The notes under the pieces were generated by a model, which saw only the letters and a list, made by a program, of their open reading frames with translations, ran no database searches and was not told the origin of the DNA. This document shows positions 8,212 through 16,048 of a DNA stretch of 64,000 nucleotides, piece by piece. How positions within the stretch are numbered: the first letter of the stretch is position 1; each line of letters begins with the position of its first letter. Made by a program: the position numbers and the translations under genes. The DNA comes from Streptomyces violaceorubidus (GTDB lineage Bacteria > Actinomycetota > Actinomycetes > Streptomycetales > Streptomycetaceae): positions 124,001 to 188,000 of the forward strand of contig NZ_JODM01000010.1 in assembly GCF_000717995.1 (NCBI RefSeq). Reading direction: 5' to 3'.

Positions 8212-8988
8212 TCAGTCCGCTTCGGACGCGGGTCCGGTCGTCCCCCCGGCCGCGTCGGTCTTCTCCTCCGTGATCTGGATGAACTGCGCCAGCGCGTCGA
8301 CGACGTAGCCCTCGGCGGCCTCCTTGTCGAGGCCGAGCCCGCTGAGCACGCCCTCGCCGTGCTCGTGCTCCAGCAGGGCCAGCAGGATGTGCTCCGTGCC
8401 GATGTAGTTGTGACCCAGGCGCAGGGCCTCGCGGAAGGTGAGTTTGAGGACCTTCTTGGCCGCCGGGCCGTACGGCACCAGCTCCGGGACCTCCGCGGCG
8501 GCCGGCGGGAGTGCCGCGATCGCCGCCTCGCGGACCGCGTCCAGGGTTACGCCCTGGGCGGCGATCGCCTTGGCGGACAGGCTCTCGCGCTCGGTGATCA
8601 GGCCGAGGACGAGGTGTTCGGGCAGTCCCTCGGCGTTGCCGGCGGCCTTGGCCGCGTTGTGGGCGGCCATGACGGCGTTGCGCGCGCGGTTCGTGTAGCG
8701 GCTGAAGCCCTGGCTCGCGTCCAGGTCGGCCGACTCCTTGGGCACGAAGCGCTTCTGCGCCGCCTGCCGGGTGACGCCCATGCTCTTGCCGATGTCGGTC
8801 CAGGACGCGCCCGAACGCCGGGCCTGGTCCACGAAGTGGCCGATGAGGTGGTCGGCCACCTCTCCGAGGTGCTCGCCTGCGATGACGGCGTCCTGGAGCT
8901 GTTCCAGGGGCTCCGGGTGCACCTTCTTGATCGCGGTGATGAGCTCGTCGAGGCGTACGGATGACGTGATGCTCGGGTTCGTCGTCAT
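8212..8988 (-). CDS. HTH and Clp N-terminal-domain protein
   Basis: 258 aa. The N-terminal region holds a helix-turn-helix (SWTDIGKSMGVTRQAAQKRF, about residues 62-81). The rest carries a double Clp_N repeat; the second copy (AAKKVLKLTFREALRLGHNY) closely matches the ClpC N-domain encoded at the right end of the window. There is no AAA+ module, so it is not an unfoldase. It could be a DNA-binding regulator that senses or recruits Clp substrates or adaptors. The start is ATG, and a -10 hexamer ends six bases before it, so the transcript is probably leaderless. Two palindromes overlap this promoter, suggesting autoregulation through its own HTH. Confidence 0.82.
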   Translation of the reverse strand: MTTNPSITSSVRLDELITAIKKVHPEPLEQLQDAVIAGEHLGEVADHLIGHFVDQARRSGASWTDIGKSMGVTRQAAQKRFVPKESADLDASQGFSRYTNRARNAVMAAHNAAKAAGNAEGLPEHLVLGLITERESLSAKAIAAQGVTLDAVREAAIAALPPAAAEVPELVPYGPAAKKVLKLTFREALRLGHNYIGTEHILLALLEHEHGEGVLSGLGLDKEAAEGYVVDALAQFIQITEEKTDAAGGTTGPASEAD

Positions 8989-8990
8989 GT

Positions 8991-9037
8991 GTCAACCGTA
9001 GGTTGCGCCCTCCCGGCTGTCAACCGATGGTTGACAG
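8991..9037 (-). promoter_or_regulatory. Leaderless promoter covered by two palindromic operators
   Basis: On the minus strand TTGACA (9018-9023) and TACGGT (8995-9000) are separated by 17 bases, and the ATG begins seven bases after the -10. The distal operator is CTGTCAACC-3 bases-GGTTGACAG (9017-9037, perfect 9-bp arms) over the -35. The proximal one is GTCAACC-3 bases-GGTTG (8991-9005) over the -10. A dimeric repressor at both sites would shut the promoter. The HTH-Clp_N protein itself is the obvious candidate. Confidence 0.75.
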
Positions 9038-9132
9038 TCGGGGTCGGTAGTGGTCGGACGGGCTCCGCAGGATCCCCGTCGGCCCGACTCCGCGGAGTGG
9101 GACGGGCCCGGCGGTCGTGGCACCATCGCCGG

Positions 9133-10290
9133 GTGAGTACGCCCCGCACCGTCGACCGTGCCTTCGAGACCGCCCTGTACGACACCGCCGACGCCGCCCT
9201 CGACACCGCCGCCTCGCTGCTCGCGGCCGACCCGGCGGCGGACGCGGAACTGGCCCGGCGCGGCGAGGAGTTCGTGGCCACGGCCTGGCGGCGCGGCTGG
9301 CAGCCCGCCGACCTCGTACGGATCGTGCGACGCGACCTGGACGACGCGCACGTACGGCTGGTGGGCGCGCTGATCCGCGCCCAGGCGCCGCACGACCGTC
9401 CGCGCGGTCCCCGCTGGGCCGCGCAGCTCGACGACGTACCGGACGCGGACGACGTGGCGCCGCCGCCCCGCCCCGACCGCTTCTCGCACGCCACCGCCGT
9501 ACTGGAGCTGTACCGCCTGCTGGTGCGGCTGCCCGGCCTGGAGCCGCTGGAGGCGGGGGAGGCGCCGCGTCGGGAGCGGGGGAACCGGCCGGAGGCCCGT
9601 GCCCTCGCCCGTATCCGCGCGCTGCTCGCCAAGGCGGAGGCGACCGGGTACCCGCAGGAGGCGGAGGCGCTGAGCGCGAAGGCGCAGGAACTGATGGCGC
9701 GGCACAGCGTGGACGAGGCGCTGCTGGCGGCGCACGCGCCCTCGCCCGACACCCCGGGCGCCTGCCGGATCGGGGTGGAGCCGCCCTACGAGCAGGCCAA
9801 GGCGGTGCTGCTGGACGCGGTGGCCGACGCCAACCACTGCCGGGCGGTGTGGAACGAGACCTTCGGCTTCTCCACCGTCGTCGGTTTCGAGGCCGACCTG
9901 GAGGTGGTGGAACTCCTCTACACCTCCCTGCTGGTGCAGGCGGAGGCCGCGATGACGAAGGCGGAGGCCGGACAGCGGTCCGGCGGGCGCAAGCGCACCA
10001 AGACCTTCCGGCAGTCGTTCCTCGCCGCCTACGCACACCGCGCGGGCACCAGGCTGCGGGCCGCGGCGGAGGCGGCCACGGGTGCGGCGGCGGACGAGGC
10101 GGCGGACGCGGACCTGCTGCCGGTACTCGCCTCCCGCGAGGTAGCGGTCACCGACCGCATGGAGCGCATGTTCCCGCAGACGACCACGACCCGTCTGCGC
10201 GGCGCCACGGACGCGGCCGGCTGGACGGAGGGCACCCGAGCGGCCGACGCGGCCCGGGTCGGCCGTCACCGGCCGCTGAAACGGGGCTGA
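9133..10290 (+). CDS. DUF2786 domain protein
   Basis: 385 aa. Residues about 155-200 (LARIRALLAKAEATGYPQEAEALSAKAQELMARHSVDEAL) form a textbook DUF2786 domain, shown here only as its first part, LARIRALLAKAEATGYPQEA. The remainder matches the associated downstream domain with conserved Asn-His and Trp (DANHCRAVWNET). The GTG start (MSTPRTVDRAF) sits six bases after CACCAT, a possible leaderless arrangement. It is divergent from the Clp_N gene with about 140 bases between. The molecular function of the family is unknown; members are soluble and often found near mobile or phage genes. Confidence 0.82.
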   Translation: MSTPRTVDRAFETALYDTADAALDTAASLLAADPAADAELARRGEEFVATAWRRGWQPADLVRIVRRDLDDAHVRLVGALIRAQAPHDRPRGPRWAAQLDDVPDADDVAPPPRPDRFSHATAVLELYRLLVRLPGLEPLEAGEAPRRERGNRPEARALARIRALLAKAEATGYPQEAEALSAKAQELMARHSVDEALLAAHAPSPDTPGACRIGVEPPYEQAKAVLLDAVADANHCRAVWNETFGFSTVVGFEADLEVVELLYTSLLVQAEAAMTKAEAGQRSGGRKRTKTFRQSFLAAYAHRAGTRLRAAAEAATGAAADEAADADLLPVLASREVAVTDRMERMFPQTTTTRLRGATDAAGWTEGTRAADAARVGRHRPLKRG

Positions 10291-10359
10291 CCCGGAGACC
10301 AGCGCCGACCGTCCGGCCCCGACCGTCCGGCCCCCGCCTCCCTGCTCCCCGCTCCCGGC

Positions 10360-11073
10360 TCAGGAACCGATGCCGGTGGTCGGCAGGCCCGGCGGCAGGG
10401 AACCGCCCTCCGACCTGGTGTACGTCTCCTCGCCGAGGCCGCCCTCCCAGGCCACCGTGAGCGAGGTGGCGCCGACCGAGGTGACCTTGCCGGTCGCCCG
10501 GTCGTCGCTGCCGCCGGTGCCGCCGGTGCACTTGAGGCGGACCGTCCGGGTGCCGGAGGTGTCTTCGGCGGTACCGCTGCACACGGTCCCCCCGGTGGCG
10601 AACAGGGCGGCCTTGTCGCCGGTGACCATCAGGGCGACGGCCTGGCCGTCGTTGGTCGCCAGCCAACTGCCCTCCAGCTCGCCGGCGGCACCGGCGGACG
10701 GCGATCCGCCCGCGTCGCCGCCGGGGTCCGTGCTCGCGGACGCGCTGGGCGCCGCCGAGGACTTGTCGCCGCCGCCCGGGCCCCCGCCCGAACCGCCGCC
10801 CGAACCGCCGTCGGAGCCCCCGTCGTCGGTGCACGCGGTCAGGGCCAGTGCACCGGCCAGCCCGAGGCCGAGCAGCGCGGCCCGCACGGAGCGGCGCGCG
10901 CGAGGGCCCGGGACCCCACCGCGCGGGACCCCACCGCGCGGGACCCCACCGCGCGGGACCCCACCGCGCGGGCCGCCCTCACGCGGGCCGCCCTCACGCG
11001 GGACGCCCCCACGCGGGACGCCCCCACGCGGGACGGCGGCCGTACTCGCCGCCGTACCCGCCCCGTCCGCCAT
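10360..11073 (-). CDS. Small putative lipoprotein with repeat-rich N-terminus
   Basis: About 237 aa from the ATG at 11073; the start is uncertain. After a run of 5-residue repeats (GVPRG/GGPRE) comes RRSVRAALLGLGLAGALA and the lipobox LTAC, then a Gly/Ser linker and a C-terminal domain with two cysteines (GTVCSGT, VRLKCTG) and no recognisable family. Export would need the signal peptide near the N-terminus, so a later start close to VRAALLGLG, or cleavage after an unusually long n-region, is possible. Upstream candidates (TTG at 11202) lack a ribosome-binding site. It lies on the opposite strand from the DUF2786 gene. Confidence 0.55.
   Translation of the reverse strand: MADGAGTAASTAAVPRGGVPRGGVPREGGPREGGPRGGVPRGGVPRGGVPRGGVPGPRARRSVRAALLGLGLAGALALTACTDDGGSDGGSGGGSGGGPGGGDKSSAAPSASASTDPGGDAGGSPSAGAAGELEGSWLATNDGQAVALMVTGDKAALFATGGTVCSGTAEDTSGTRTVRLKCTGGTGGSDDRATGKVTSVGATSLTVAWEGGLGEETYTRSEGGSLPPGLPTTGIGS
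10910..11029. repeat. 15-bp tandem repeat, eight copies
   Basis: Four identical copies of GGGACCCCACCGCGC, then two GGGCCGCCCTCACGC and two GGGACGCCCCCACGC. On the minus strand they encode pentapeptides (GVPRG, GGPRE) ahead of the lipoprotein signal. Confidence 0.85.
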
Positions 11074-11203
11074 GCCTGCCGTACCCGCGGCCCGCGCTGC
11101 GCGCGCCGCGTTCTCCGTGCTCGCCCTGTTCTCCGCAGTCACCCACGTCACCGGAAGCTCCAAGCTGTAGCCGGACGGCCGATCGGCCCCGAACAGCCGC
11201 AAG

Positions 11204-11509
11204 CTACCAGGAGGACGTGCGCACCCCGGGAAGATGCCCGGCGTGCGCCTGCTCGCGCAGCTTCACCCGGGAGAGCCCGAAGGCCCGGAAGTATCCGCGC
11301 GGGCGCCCGTCGACCTGGTCGCGGTTGCGCACCCGGGTGGGACTCGCGTCGCGCGGCTGCCTGCGCAGTTCCCGCTGGGCCGCGAGCCGTTCGGCCTCCG
11401 TCGACGAGGGCCGGCGAAGGATCTCCTTCAGCTCGGCCCGCCGCGCGGCGTGGCGTGCGACGGTAGCCCGCCGCTGCTCGTTCTTCGCGATCTTGCTCTT
11501 CTTCGCCAT
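11204..11509 (-). CDS. rpsN: 30S ribosomal protein S14, zinc-independent paralogue
   Basis: 101 aa, start [14 protein letters not shown], ending in the conserved S14 core ([21 protein letters not shown] shortened here to [17 protein letters not shown]). The zinc-binding CXXC pairs of the housekeeping form are absent. It follows rpmB with a 1-base overlap (TGATG), implying translational coupling. The position beside the Zur box indicates induction in zinc starvation, when it replaces the zinc-containing S14. Confidence 0.95.
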   Translation of the reverse strand: MAKKSKIAKNEQRRATVARHAARRAELKEILRRPSSTEAERLAAQRELRRQPRDASPTRVRNRDQVDGRPRGYFRAFGLSRVKLREQAHAGHLPGVRTSSW

Positions 11510-11745
11510 CAGATCCTCACTCCCCGGGCACGGATGCGCGCCACGGCCGCCTCGACGCCGATCGAGTCGACCGTCCTGATCCCCTTCGTGCTCAGCCGCA
11601 GCCGCACGTGCCGGTTCTCGCTCGGCAACCAGTAGCGCCTGGTCTGGATGTTGGGGTCGAAGCGGCGCGAGGTGCGTCGGTGGGAGTGGGAGACGCGGTT
11701 GCCGAAACCGGGCCGGGCCCCGGTCAGCATGCAGTGGGCGGACAC
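11509..11745 (-). CDS. rpmB: 50S ribosomal protein L28, zinc-independent paralogue
   Basis: 78 aa, start GTG ([16 protein letters not shown]), with a strong GGAGGAGAGG ribosome-binding site. It holds the L28 signature [14 protein letters not shown]. Only one cysteine remains, so it cannot form the four-Cys zinc site. First gene of the leftward arm of the Zur-controlled divergent pair. Confidence 0.95.
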   Translation of the reverse strand: MSAHCMLTGARPGFGNRVSHSHRRTSRRFDPNIQTRRYWLPSENRHVRLRLSTKGIRTVDSIGVEAAVARIRARGVRI

Positions 11746-11790
11746 GGTGACGTACCTCTCCTCCGGGACCGGACGGACCCTAGGTGTTAA

Positions 11791-11805
11791 TGGAATTCAT
11801 TTTCA
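11791..11805. promoter_or_regulatory. Zur box between divergent ribosomal-protein operons
   Basis: TGGAATTCATTTTCA agrees closely with the known Streptomyces Zur consensus TGAAAATCATTTTCA. On the plus strand TAAGAT (11807-11812) follows at once and lies six bases before the rpmG ATG, so Zur would cover the region upstream of the -10. The same site can serve the leftward rpmB-rpsN promoter. Repression by zinc-loaded Zur of such operons is established in S. coelicolor. Confidence 0.85.
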
Positions 11806-11818
11806 GTAAGATAGCAGC

Positions 11819-11983
11819 ATGGCACGCAACGAACTCCGTCCGGTCATCAAGCTCCGGTCCACCGCCGGGACCGGCTACACCTACGTCACCCGCAAGAACC
11901 GCCGCAACGACCCGGACCGGCTGGTCCTGCGCAAGTACGACCCGGCGGCCGGCCGCCACGTCGACTTCCGAGAGGAGCGCTGA
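11819..11983 (+). CDS. rpmG: 50S ribosomal protein L33, zinc-independent paralogue
   Basis: 54 aa ([14 protein letters not shown]…). It has the L33 motif [18 protein letters not shown] and no cysteines, so it is the zinc-free form. The ATG is six bases after a -10 hexamer, so the transcript is probably leaderless. First gene of the rightward Zur operon; only six bases separate it from rpmE2. Confidence 0.96.
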
Positions 11984-11989
11984 GCCGCC

Positions 11990-12244
11990 GTGCGCAAGGG
12001 AATCCACCCCGAGTACCGACCCGTCGTCTTCCGCGACCGGGCCGCGGACTACGCCTTCCTGACCCGCTCGACCATGACGAGCGAGCGCACCGTCGAGTGG
12101 GAGGACGGCCGCACCTACCCCGTCGTCGACGTCGAAATCTCCCACGTCAGCCACCCCTTCTACACCGGCACCGCCCGCGTCCTGGACACCGCCGGACGCG
12201 TGGAGCGCTTCGAGCGCCGGTACGGGAAGGGGGAGGGGGCATGA
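11990..12244 (+). CDS. rpmE2: 50S ribosomal protein L31 type B
   Basis: 84 aa, GTG start ([16 protein letters not shown]). Type B L31 lacks the CXXC zinc site and is the paralogue used in zinc deficiency. The family motif [19 protein letters not shown] is complete. The 3' end overlaps the cobW-like gene by four bases (ATGA). Confidence 0.96.
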   Translation: MRKGIHPEYRPVVFRDRAADYAFLTRSTMTSERTVEWEDGRTYPVVDVEISHVSHPFYTGTARVLDTAGRVERFERRYGKGEGA

Positions 12245-13431
12245 GCGGGCCGGGCCGCTTCCCCGAACCGCCGGTGGTGATCGTCGGCGGGCTGCACGCC
12301 GACGCGCGCGGGGCGGCCGTGGCCCGGCTGCTCGCGGACGTGCCCGGCAGCGTCGTCCTCCACCACGACCTGGCGACGGCCGCCGCGGGGACGGTCGTGC
12401 GGACGGTGCGGGACGCCACCGGCATCCTCGCCGCGGGCGAGGCGCCCCTGGTCAACGACTGCGCGTGCTGCGCGCTGCGCGAGGACCTCGTGCCCGAGCT
12501 GGTCCGGCTCGCCGAGGCCGGAGGCACCCCGCTGGCGGTCGTCGAGCTGTGGGACTCCGTCGAGCCCAAGGCGATGGCGGAGGTGGTGACGGCCGGCGGT
12601 TTCACCGTCGCCGGCGTGATCACTGCCGTCGACCCCGCCCTGGTGCTGCCCTACCTCGGCAACGGCGACGACCTTGCCGAGGGCGGCCTCGCCGCGGCGG
12701 CCACCGACCGGCGCACCGTCGCCGACACCTTCGCGCGGCAGCTGGAGTACGCCTCCGTCCTCGCCCTCGCCGAGTCCCTCCCCGGCTCGCCGGAGGCCGA
12801 CGAGGAGGACCGCGAGCTGCTGGCCCAGCTGCACCCGACGGCCCGCCGGGTCCCGATCGGCCACGGGGACCCGGCGGGCGCGCCGTCCGCGGCCCCGGAG
12901 CTGGCGCGGGCCGCCCTCGCCGGGTTCGACGTGGAGGCCGCGGCGGCGGCCCAGCACCCGGCCTGCGCCCTGCTGCCCGCGGAGGCCGACGCGCACGGCG
13001 TCGCCACCCTGGTCTGGCACCGCCGCCGCCCCTTCCACCCGGAGCGGCTGTACGCGGCGCTGGAGGACCTGACCTGTGCCGCGGCCCGCAGCCGGGGGCG
13101 GTTCTGGCTCGCCGGGAAGGGCGACACACTGCTGCACTGGGACGCCGCGGGCGGTGCCCTGTGCGTGGAGAGCGCGGGACCCTGGCTCGCCTCGCTCCCC
13201 GACGCCGCCTGGGAACTGGTGCCGCCGGTGCGCCGCGCCGCCGCCGCGCTGGACTGGCACCCCGAGCACGGCGACCGCTGCCAGCACCTGGTCTTCACGT
13301 CCCCCGGCCTCGACCGCGACGGCCTGGAACGGCTGTTGGAGTCCTGCCTGCTGACCGACGCCGAGTACGCCGCGGGGCAGGCCGCCTGGGACCGGCTGCC
13401 GCTCGCCTTCGACCCGCTCCTGGAGGTCTGA
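12241..13431 (+). CDS. CobW/COG0523-like metal-homeostasis protein lacking the P-loop
   Basis: 396 aa. The COG0523 metal motif is present as CACC ([16 protein letters not shown]), and a CobW C-terminal domain is recognisable ([17 protein letters not shown] … GRFWLAGKG). The expected Walker A (GxxGSGKTT) is replaced by [13 protein letters not shown], and I see no NKxD base-recognition motif, so GTPase activity is unlikely by sequence. The family delivers zinc or other metals to client proteins. Sitting between L31B and S18 genes under Zur, it is presumably a zinc-starvation factor that binds metal through CXCC but does not hydrolyse GTP, or uses a different site. Translationally coupled to rpmE2. 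Confidence 0.85.
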   Translation: MSGPGRFPEPPVVIVGGLHADARGAAVARLLADVPGSVVLHHDLATAAAGTVVRTVRDATGILAAGEAPLVNDCACCALREDLVPELVRLAEAGGTPLAVVELWDSVEPKAMAEVVTAGGFTVAGVITAVDPALVLPYLGNGDDLAEGGLAAAATDRRTVADTFARQLEYASVLALAESLPGSPEADEEDRELLAQLHPTARRVPIGHGDPAGAPSAAPELARAALAGFDVEAAAAAQHPACALLPAEADAHGVATLVWHRRRPFHPERLYAALEDLTCAAARSRGRFWLAGKGDTLLHWDAAGGALCVESAGPWLASLPDAAWELVPPVRRAAAALDWHPEHGDRCQHLVFTSPGLDRDGLERLLESCLLTDAEYAAGQAAWDRLPLAFDPLLEV

Positions 13432-13435
13432 CCCC

Positions 13436-13675
13436 GTGCCCCGACCCCGCAAGGACGACCGCACGCCCGACCGGCGGCGCCCCAACCCGCTGGACCGGGC
13501 GGGGGTGACGTACGTCGACGGCAAGGACACCGAGCTGCTGCGCGCGTTCCTCTCCGACCGCGGCAGGATCCGCGGTCGCCGCGTCACCCGGGTGACGTCC
13601 CGGCAGCAGCGGCAGCCGGCCAGGGCGATCAGGAACGCACGCGAAATGGCGCTGCTGCCCTACGGCACGCGCTGA
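13436..13675 (+). CDS. rpsR: 30S ribosomal protein S18 paralogue
   Basis: 79 aa, GTG start four bases after the cobW-like stop. It contains the S18 core [15 protein letters not shown] and [20 protein letters not shown]. No cysteine is present, so it is the zinc-free form. Last gene of the Zur operon; a very strong hairpin follows. Confidence 0.95.
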   Translation: MPRPRKDDRTPDRRRPNPLDRAGVTYVDGKDTELLRAFLSDRGRIRGRRVTRVTSRQQRQPARAIRNAREMALLPYGTR

Positions 13676-13703
13676 CCCGTCCGCCGTATCTCTCGCACCG
13701 CCG

Positions 13704-13746
13704 ACCACACCGGGGCCCGCTCCTCACGAGCGGGCCCCGGTGTGGT
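13704..13746 (+). terminator. Strong hairpin ending the Zur operon
   Basis: Perfect 19-bp stem (arms begin ACCACACCGGGGC and end GCCCCGGTGTGGT) with a 5-base loop, about 30 bases after rpsR. An AT-rich stretch follows. Confidence 0.88.
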
Positions 13747-13870
13747 CGTATGTTGTTGCATATTCTTCGAATTCGGGGGCACATGGGGGAACGACTTCCC
13801 AAGCCCCGGCGTCGTAGAGGACAGGGCTCGGTAAAGCGGTCGTCAAAGCTGTAACCGCAGGAACACCGCG

Positions 13871-13904
13871 CGTGCACGTGCATTTGCTCATGCATCTGCA
13901 CGTG
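13871..13904. promoter_or_regulatory. Repeated CGTGCACGTGCAT motif upstream of the DUF397 gene
   Basis: CGTGCACGTGCAT followed 13 bases later by TGCATCTGCACGTG, forming a broken palindrome about 80 bases before the DUF397 start. The same 13-mer, inverted, occurs at 14884-14896 upstream of the ATPase gene. It could be an operator for the neighbouring XRE regulator. Confidence 0.5.
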
Positions 13905-13979
13905 AACGGGGTTATGATCCGGATCAGTTGACCACTGCATCAATGGCCACATCAGCCAGTGCACACCGGGGAGCGACCT

Positions 13980-14231
13980 GTGAACCACGACGTGTACGAC
14001 GTGTACAACGGCATGGCCGCCACGCAGTTGCACGACGCGGCCTGGCAGAAGAGCCGGCGCAGCAACTCGCAGGGATCGTGCGTGGAGTTCGCGCGCCTGC
14101 CCGACGGCGCGGTGGCGGTGCGCAACTCCCGCTTCCCCGACGGTCCCGCGCTCGTCTACACGCGCGCCGAGATCGAGGCCATGCTGCTGGGTGTCAAGGA
14201 CGGAGAGTTCGACCACCTGATCGCGAGCTGA
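13980..14231 (+). CDS. DUF397 protein
   Basis: 83 aa, GTG start preceded by GGGGAG with six-base spacing. It has the DUF397 signature WQKSRRSNSQGSCVEFA and the VAVRNSRFPDGPAL strand. Such genes nearly always sit next to an XRE/DUF5753 regulator, as here (the regulator starts about 880 bases downstream), and an anti-sigma-like ATPase gene lies between them. Systems of this kind act as small developmental or antitoxin-like regulatory modules; the precise role here is unknown. Confidence 0.88.
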   Translation: MNHDVYDVYNGMAATQLHDAAWQKSRRSNSQGSCVEFARLPDGAVAVRNSRFPDGPALVYTRAEIEAMLLGVKDGEFDHLIAS

Positions 14232-14251
14232 TCGCGAGCTGATCGCGAGCC
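14219..14251. repeat. 11-bp tandem repeat over the DUF397 stop codon
   Basis: Three copies of GATCGCGAGCT (the last ends in C) begin in the last codons of the DUF397 gene. A following block GATGGCCGGCCGGTCGCGA resembles the 23-bp minisatellite at 8067. Confidence 0.75.
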
Positions 14252-14305
14252 GATGGCCGGCCGGTCGCGAGCCGATCCCGGCCGGACCGGCCCACCGGGT
14301 GCCGC

Positions 14306-14791
14306 CTAGAGGCGGAACAGCGCCCAGACCACCTTGCCGTTGAGCGTCCCGGCCAGCGGGTGCCAGCCCCAGCTGTCGCTGAAGGAGTCGACGAGGAACA
14401 GGCCCCGGCCGGACTCCGCCGAGAAGTCGTCGGTCTCGCGGGCCACCGGGCTCTCGTGGCTGGGATCGCGCACCGCGCACACCAGCCGCTCGGTCCAGCG
14501 CATCAGGTGCAGCCGCACGGGACCGAGTTGCTCGTCGTGGCGCGGGGTGTCGGCCGGCAGCGCGTGGCGCAGGGCGTTGGTGACGAGTTCCGAGACCACC
14601 AGGCAGACGTCGTCGAAGCGCTCGCCCGTGTCCCAGCCGTCGAGCGTCCTGCGGGTGAACCGCCGGGCCTCGCGGACCGCTTCGAAACGGGGCGGCAGGG
14701 CGCAGGAGGCGGCGTTGGACACGGCCGCGGGATCGAGTGGCGGAAGGCCCTGCCGTAACGGCTCGAGCATGGTCGATCCATTCGTCCCCAT
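14306..14791 (-). CDS. HATPase_c (RsbW-like) ATP-binding protein
   Basis: 161 aa from the ATG at 14791 (GGGAG nine bases upstream; a GTG at 14800 is less likely). GHKL-fold motifs are clear: N-box ELVTNALRHA, G1 VRDPS and G2 GRGLFLVDSF. These small single-domain ATPases resemble anti-sigma kinases. It is divergent from the XRE gene and convergent with the DUF397 gene, a common three-gene arrangement in Streptomyces. The partner sigma or anti-anti-sigma factor is not in the window. Confidence 0.88.
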   Translation of the reverse strand: MGTNGSTMLEPLRQGLPPLDPAAVSNAASCALPPRFEAVREARRFTRRTLDGWDTGERFDDVCLVVSELVTNALRHALPADTPRHDEQLGPVRLHLMRWTERLVCAVRDPSHESPVARETDDFSAESGRGLFLVDSFSDSWGWHPLAGTLNGKVVWALFRL

Positions 14792-14882
14792 GCGAGGCAC
14801 TCCCGGGAATTCGCGGTCGTAGCGATGCGGCGCGGTGGTGCGGGGACCATGGTTTCGGATGCGTACCTCAGATGCAAGGGCA

Positions 14883-14900
14883 GATGCACGTGCACGTGAC
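14883..14900. promoter_or_regulatory. Second CGTGCACGTGCAT-type motif
   Basis: GATGCACGTGCACGTGAC lies about 90 bases upstream of the ATPase start. Its reverse complement contains the same 13-mer found before the DUF397 gene. Confidence 0.5.
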
Positions 14901-15112
14901 CGAAATGGACCTGCCCGTACCGCTTGTTGGTTAATTTTTCCGTCATCTTCGCTTCCTCTTCACCCCTCCCCACGGCCGGTTCCGGCCTGCCGCGTGCGTG
15001 ATCCTGCACGTTTCCTTTGGCTCGATTCCGTTTCCGTAACCGGACGAGTACTGCTCGAAGTGTTTTAGTGGCAGACTGCGGCCCCTGAAGACGGTTGGGG
15101 AGGCTGGCGAAC

Positions 15113-15973
15113 GTGAGCGCGGGAGAGCCCGGATCGGTGGTGCGGCGCATGCTGCTCGGATCACAACTCAGGCGACTGCGTGAGACGCGGGGGATCACGC
15201 GCGAGGCCGCGGGCTACTCGATCCGCGCCTCCGAGTCGAAGATCAGCCGGATGGAGCTGGGCCGGGTGGGCTTCAAGACGAGGGACGTCGAGGACCTGCT
15301 CACGTTGTACGGCATCACGGACGAGCAGGAGCGCGCCTCCCTGCTCTCCCTCGCCAAGGAGGCCAACGTCGCGGGCTGGTGGCACAGTTACTCGGACGTG
15401 CTGCCCAGCTGGTTCCCCACCTACGTGGGTCTTGAGGGCGCCGCCTCGCTGATCCGGGCCTACGAGGTGCAGTTCGTGCACGGCCTGCTCCAGACCGAGG
15501 AGTACGCCCGCGCGGTCGTCCGGCGCGGCATGAAGGGCGCCGGAGAGGCGGACGTCGAACGGCGGGTGGCGCTGCGCCTGGAGCGGCAGAAGCACCTGGT
15601 CGCGGAGACCGCCCCCGAGTTCCACATCGTGCTCGACGAGGCCGCCCTGCGCCGCCCGTACGGCGACCGCGCGGTGATGCGCGGCCAGCTCCAGCACCTG
15701 ATCGAGATCTCCGAACGCCCCAATGTGCGGCTTCAGGTCATGCCGTTCGGCTTCGGCGGGCACTCCGGCGAGAGTGGCGCGTTCACGCTCCTCAGCTTCC
15801 CCGAGTCCGACCTCTCGGACGTCGTCTACCTGGAGCAGCTCACCAGCGCGCTGTACCTGGACAAGCACGAGGACGTCACCCAGTACGAGAAGGCGCTGAA
15901 GGAACTCCAGCAGGACAGCCCGGGGCCGGACGAGAGCCGGGACCTTTTGCGGGGCCTCCTTCAACTCTCCTGA
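15113..15973 (+). CDS. XRE-family regulator with DUF5753
   Basis: 286 aa; the GTG at 15113 is chosen because GGGGAGG lies nine bases before it. Residues about 12-65 form the XRE helix-turn-helix (GSQLRRLRETRGITREAAGY…SESKISRMELGR). The rest is the DUF5753 sensor-like domain (SWFPTYVGLEGAAS, VHGLLQTEEYARAV, FHIVLDEAALRRPYG). It pairs functionally with DUF397 proteins in Streptomyces. Probable regulator of this cluster through the repeated CACGTGCA motifs. Confidence 0.9.
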   Translation: MSAGEPGSVVRRMLLGSQLRRLRETRGITREAAGYSIRASESKISRMELGRVGFKTRDVEDLLTLYGITDEQERASLLSLAKEANVAGWWHSYSDVLPSWFPTYVGLEGAASLIRAYEVQFVHGLLQTEEYARAVVRRGMKGAGEADVERRVALRLERQKHLVAETAPEFHIVLDEAALRRPYGDRAVMRGQLQHLIEISERPNVRLQVMPFGFGGHSGESGAFTLLSFPESDLSDVVYLEQLTSALYLDKHEDVTQYEKALKELQQDSPGPDESRDLLRGLLQLS

Positions 15974-16048
15974 ATCGTCGTTACGATGACGCCCAATCAG
16001 GCGGCTCGCGCGCGGCGGCTGCGGCAGTTGAGGGGATTGAGGGAACAC

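Noticed and set aside
6343..8964. 873-aa plus-strand frame opposite the polymerase and Clp_N genes
   Set aside because: High-GC antisense frame; both strands open but only the minus strand shows conserved motifs.
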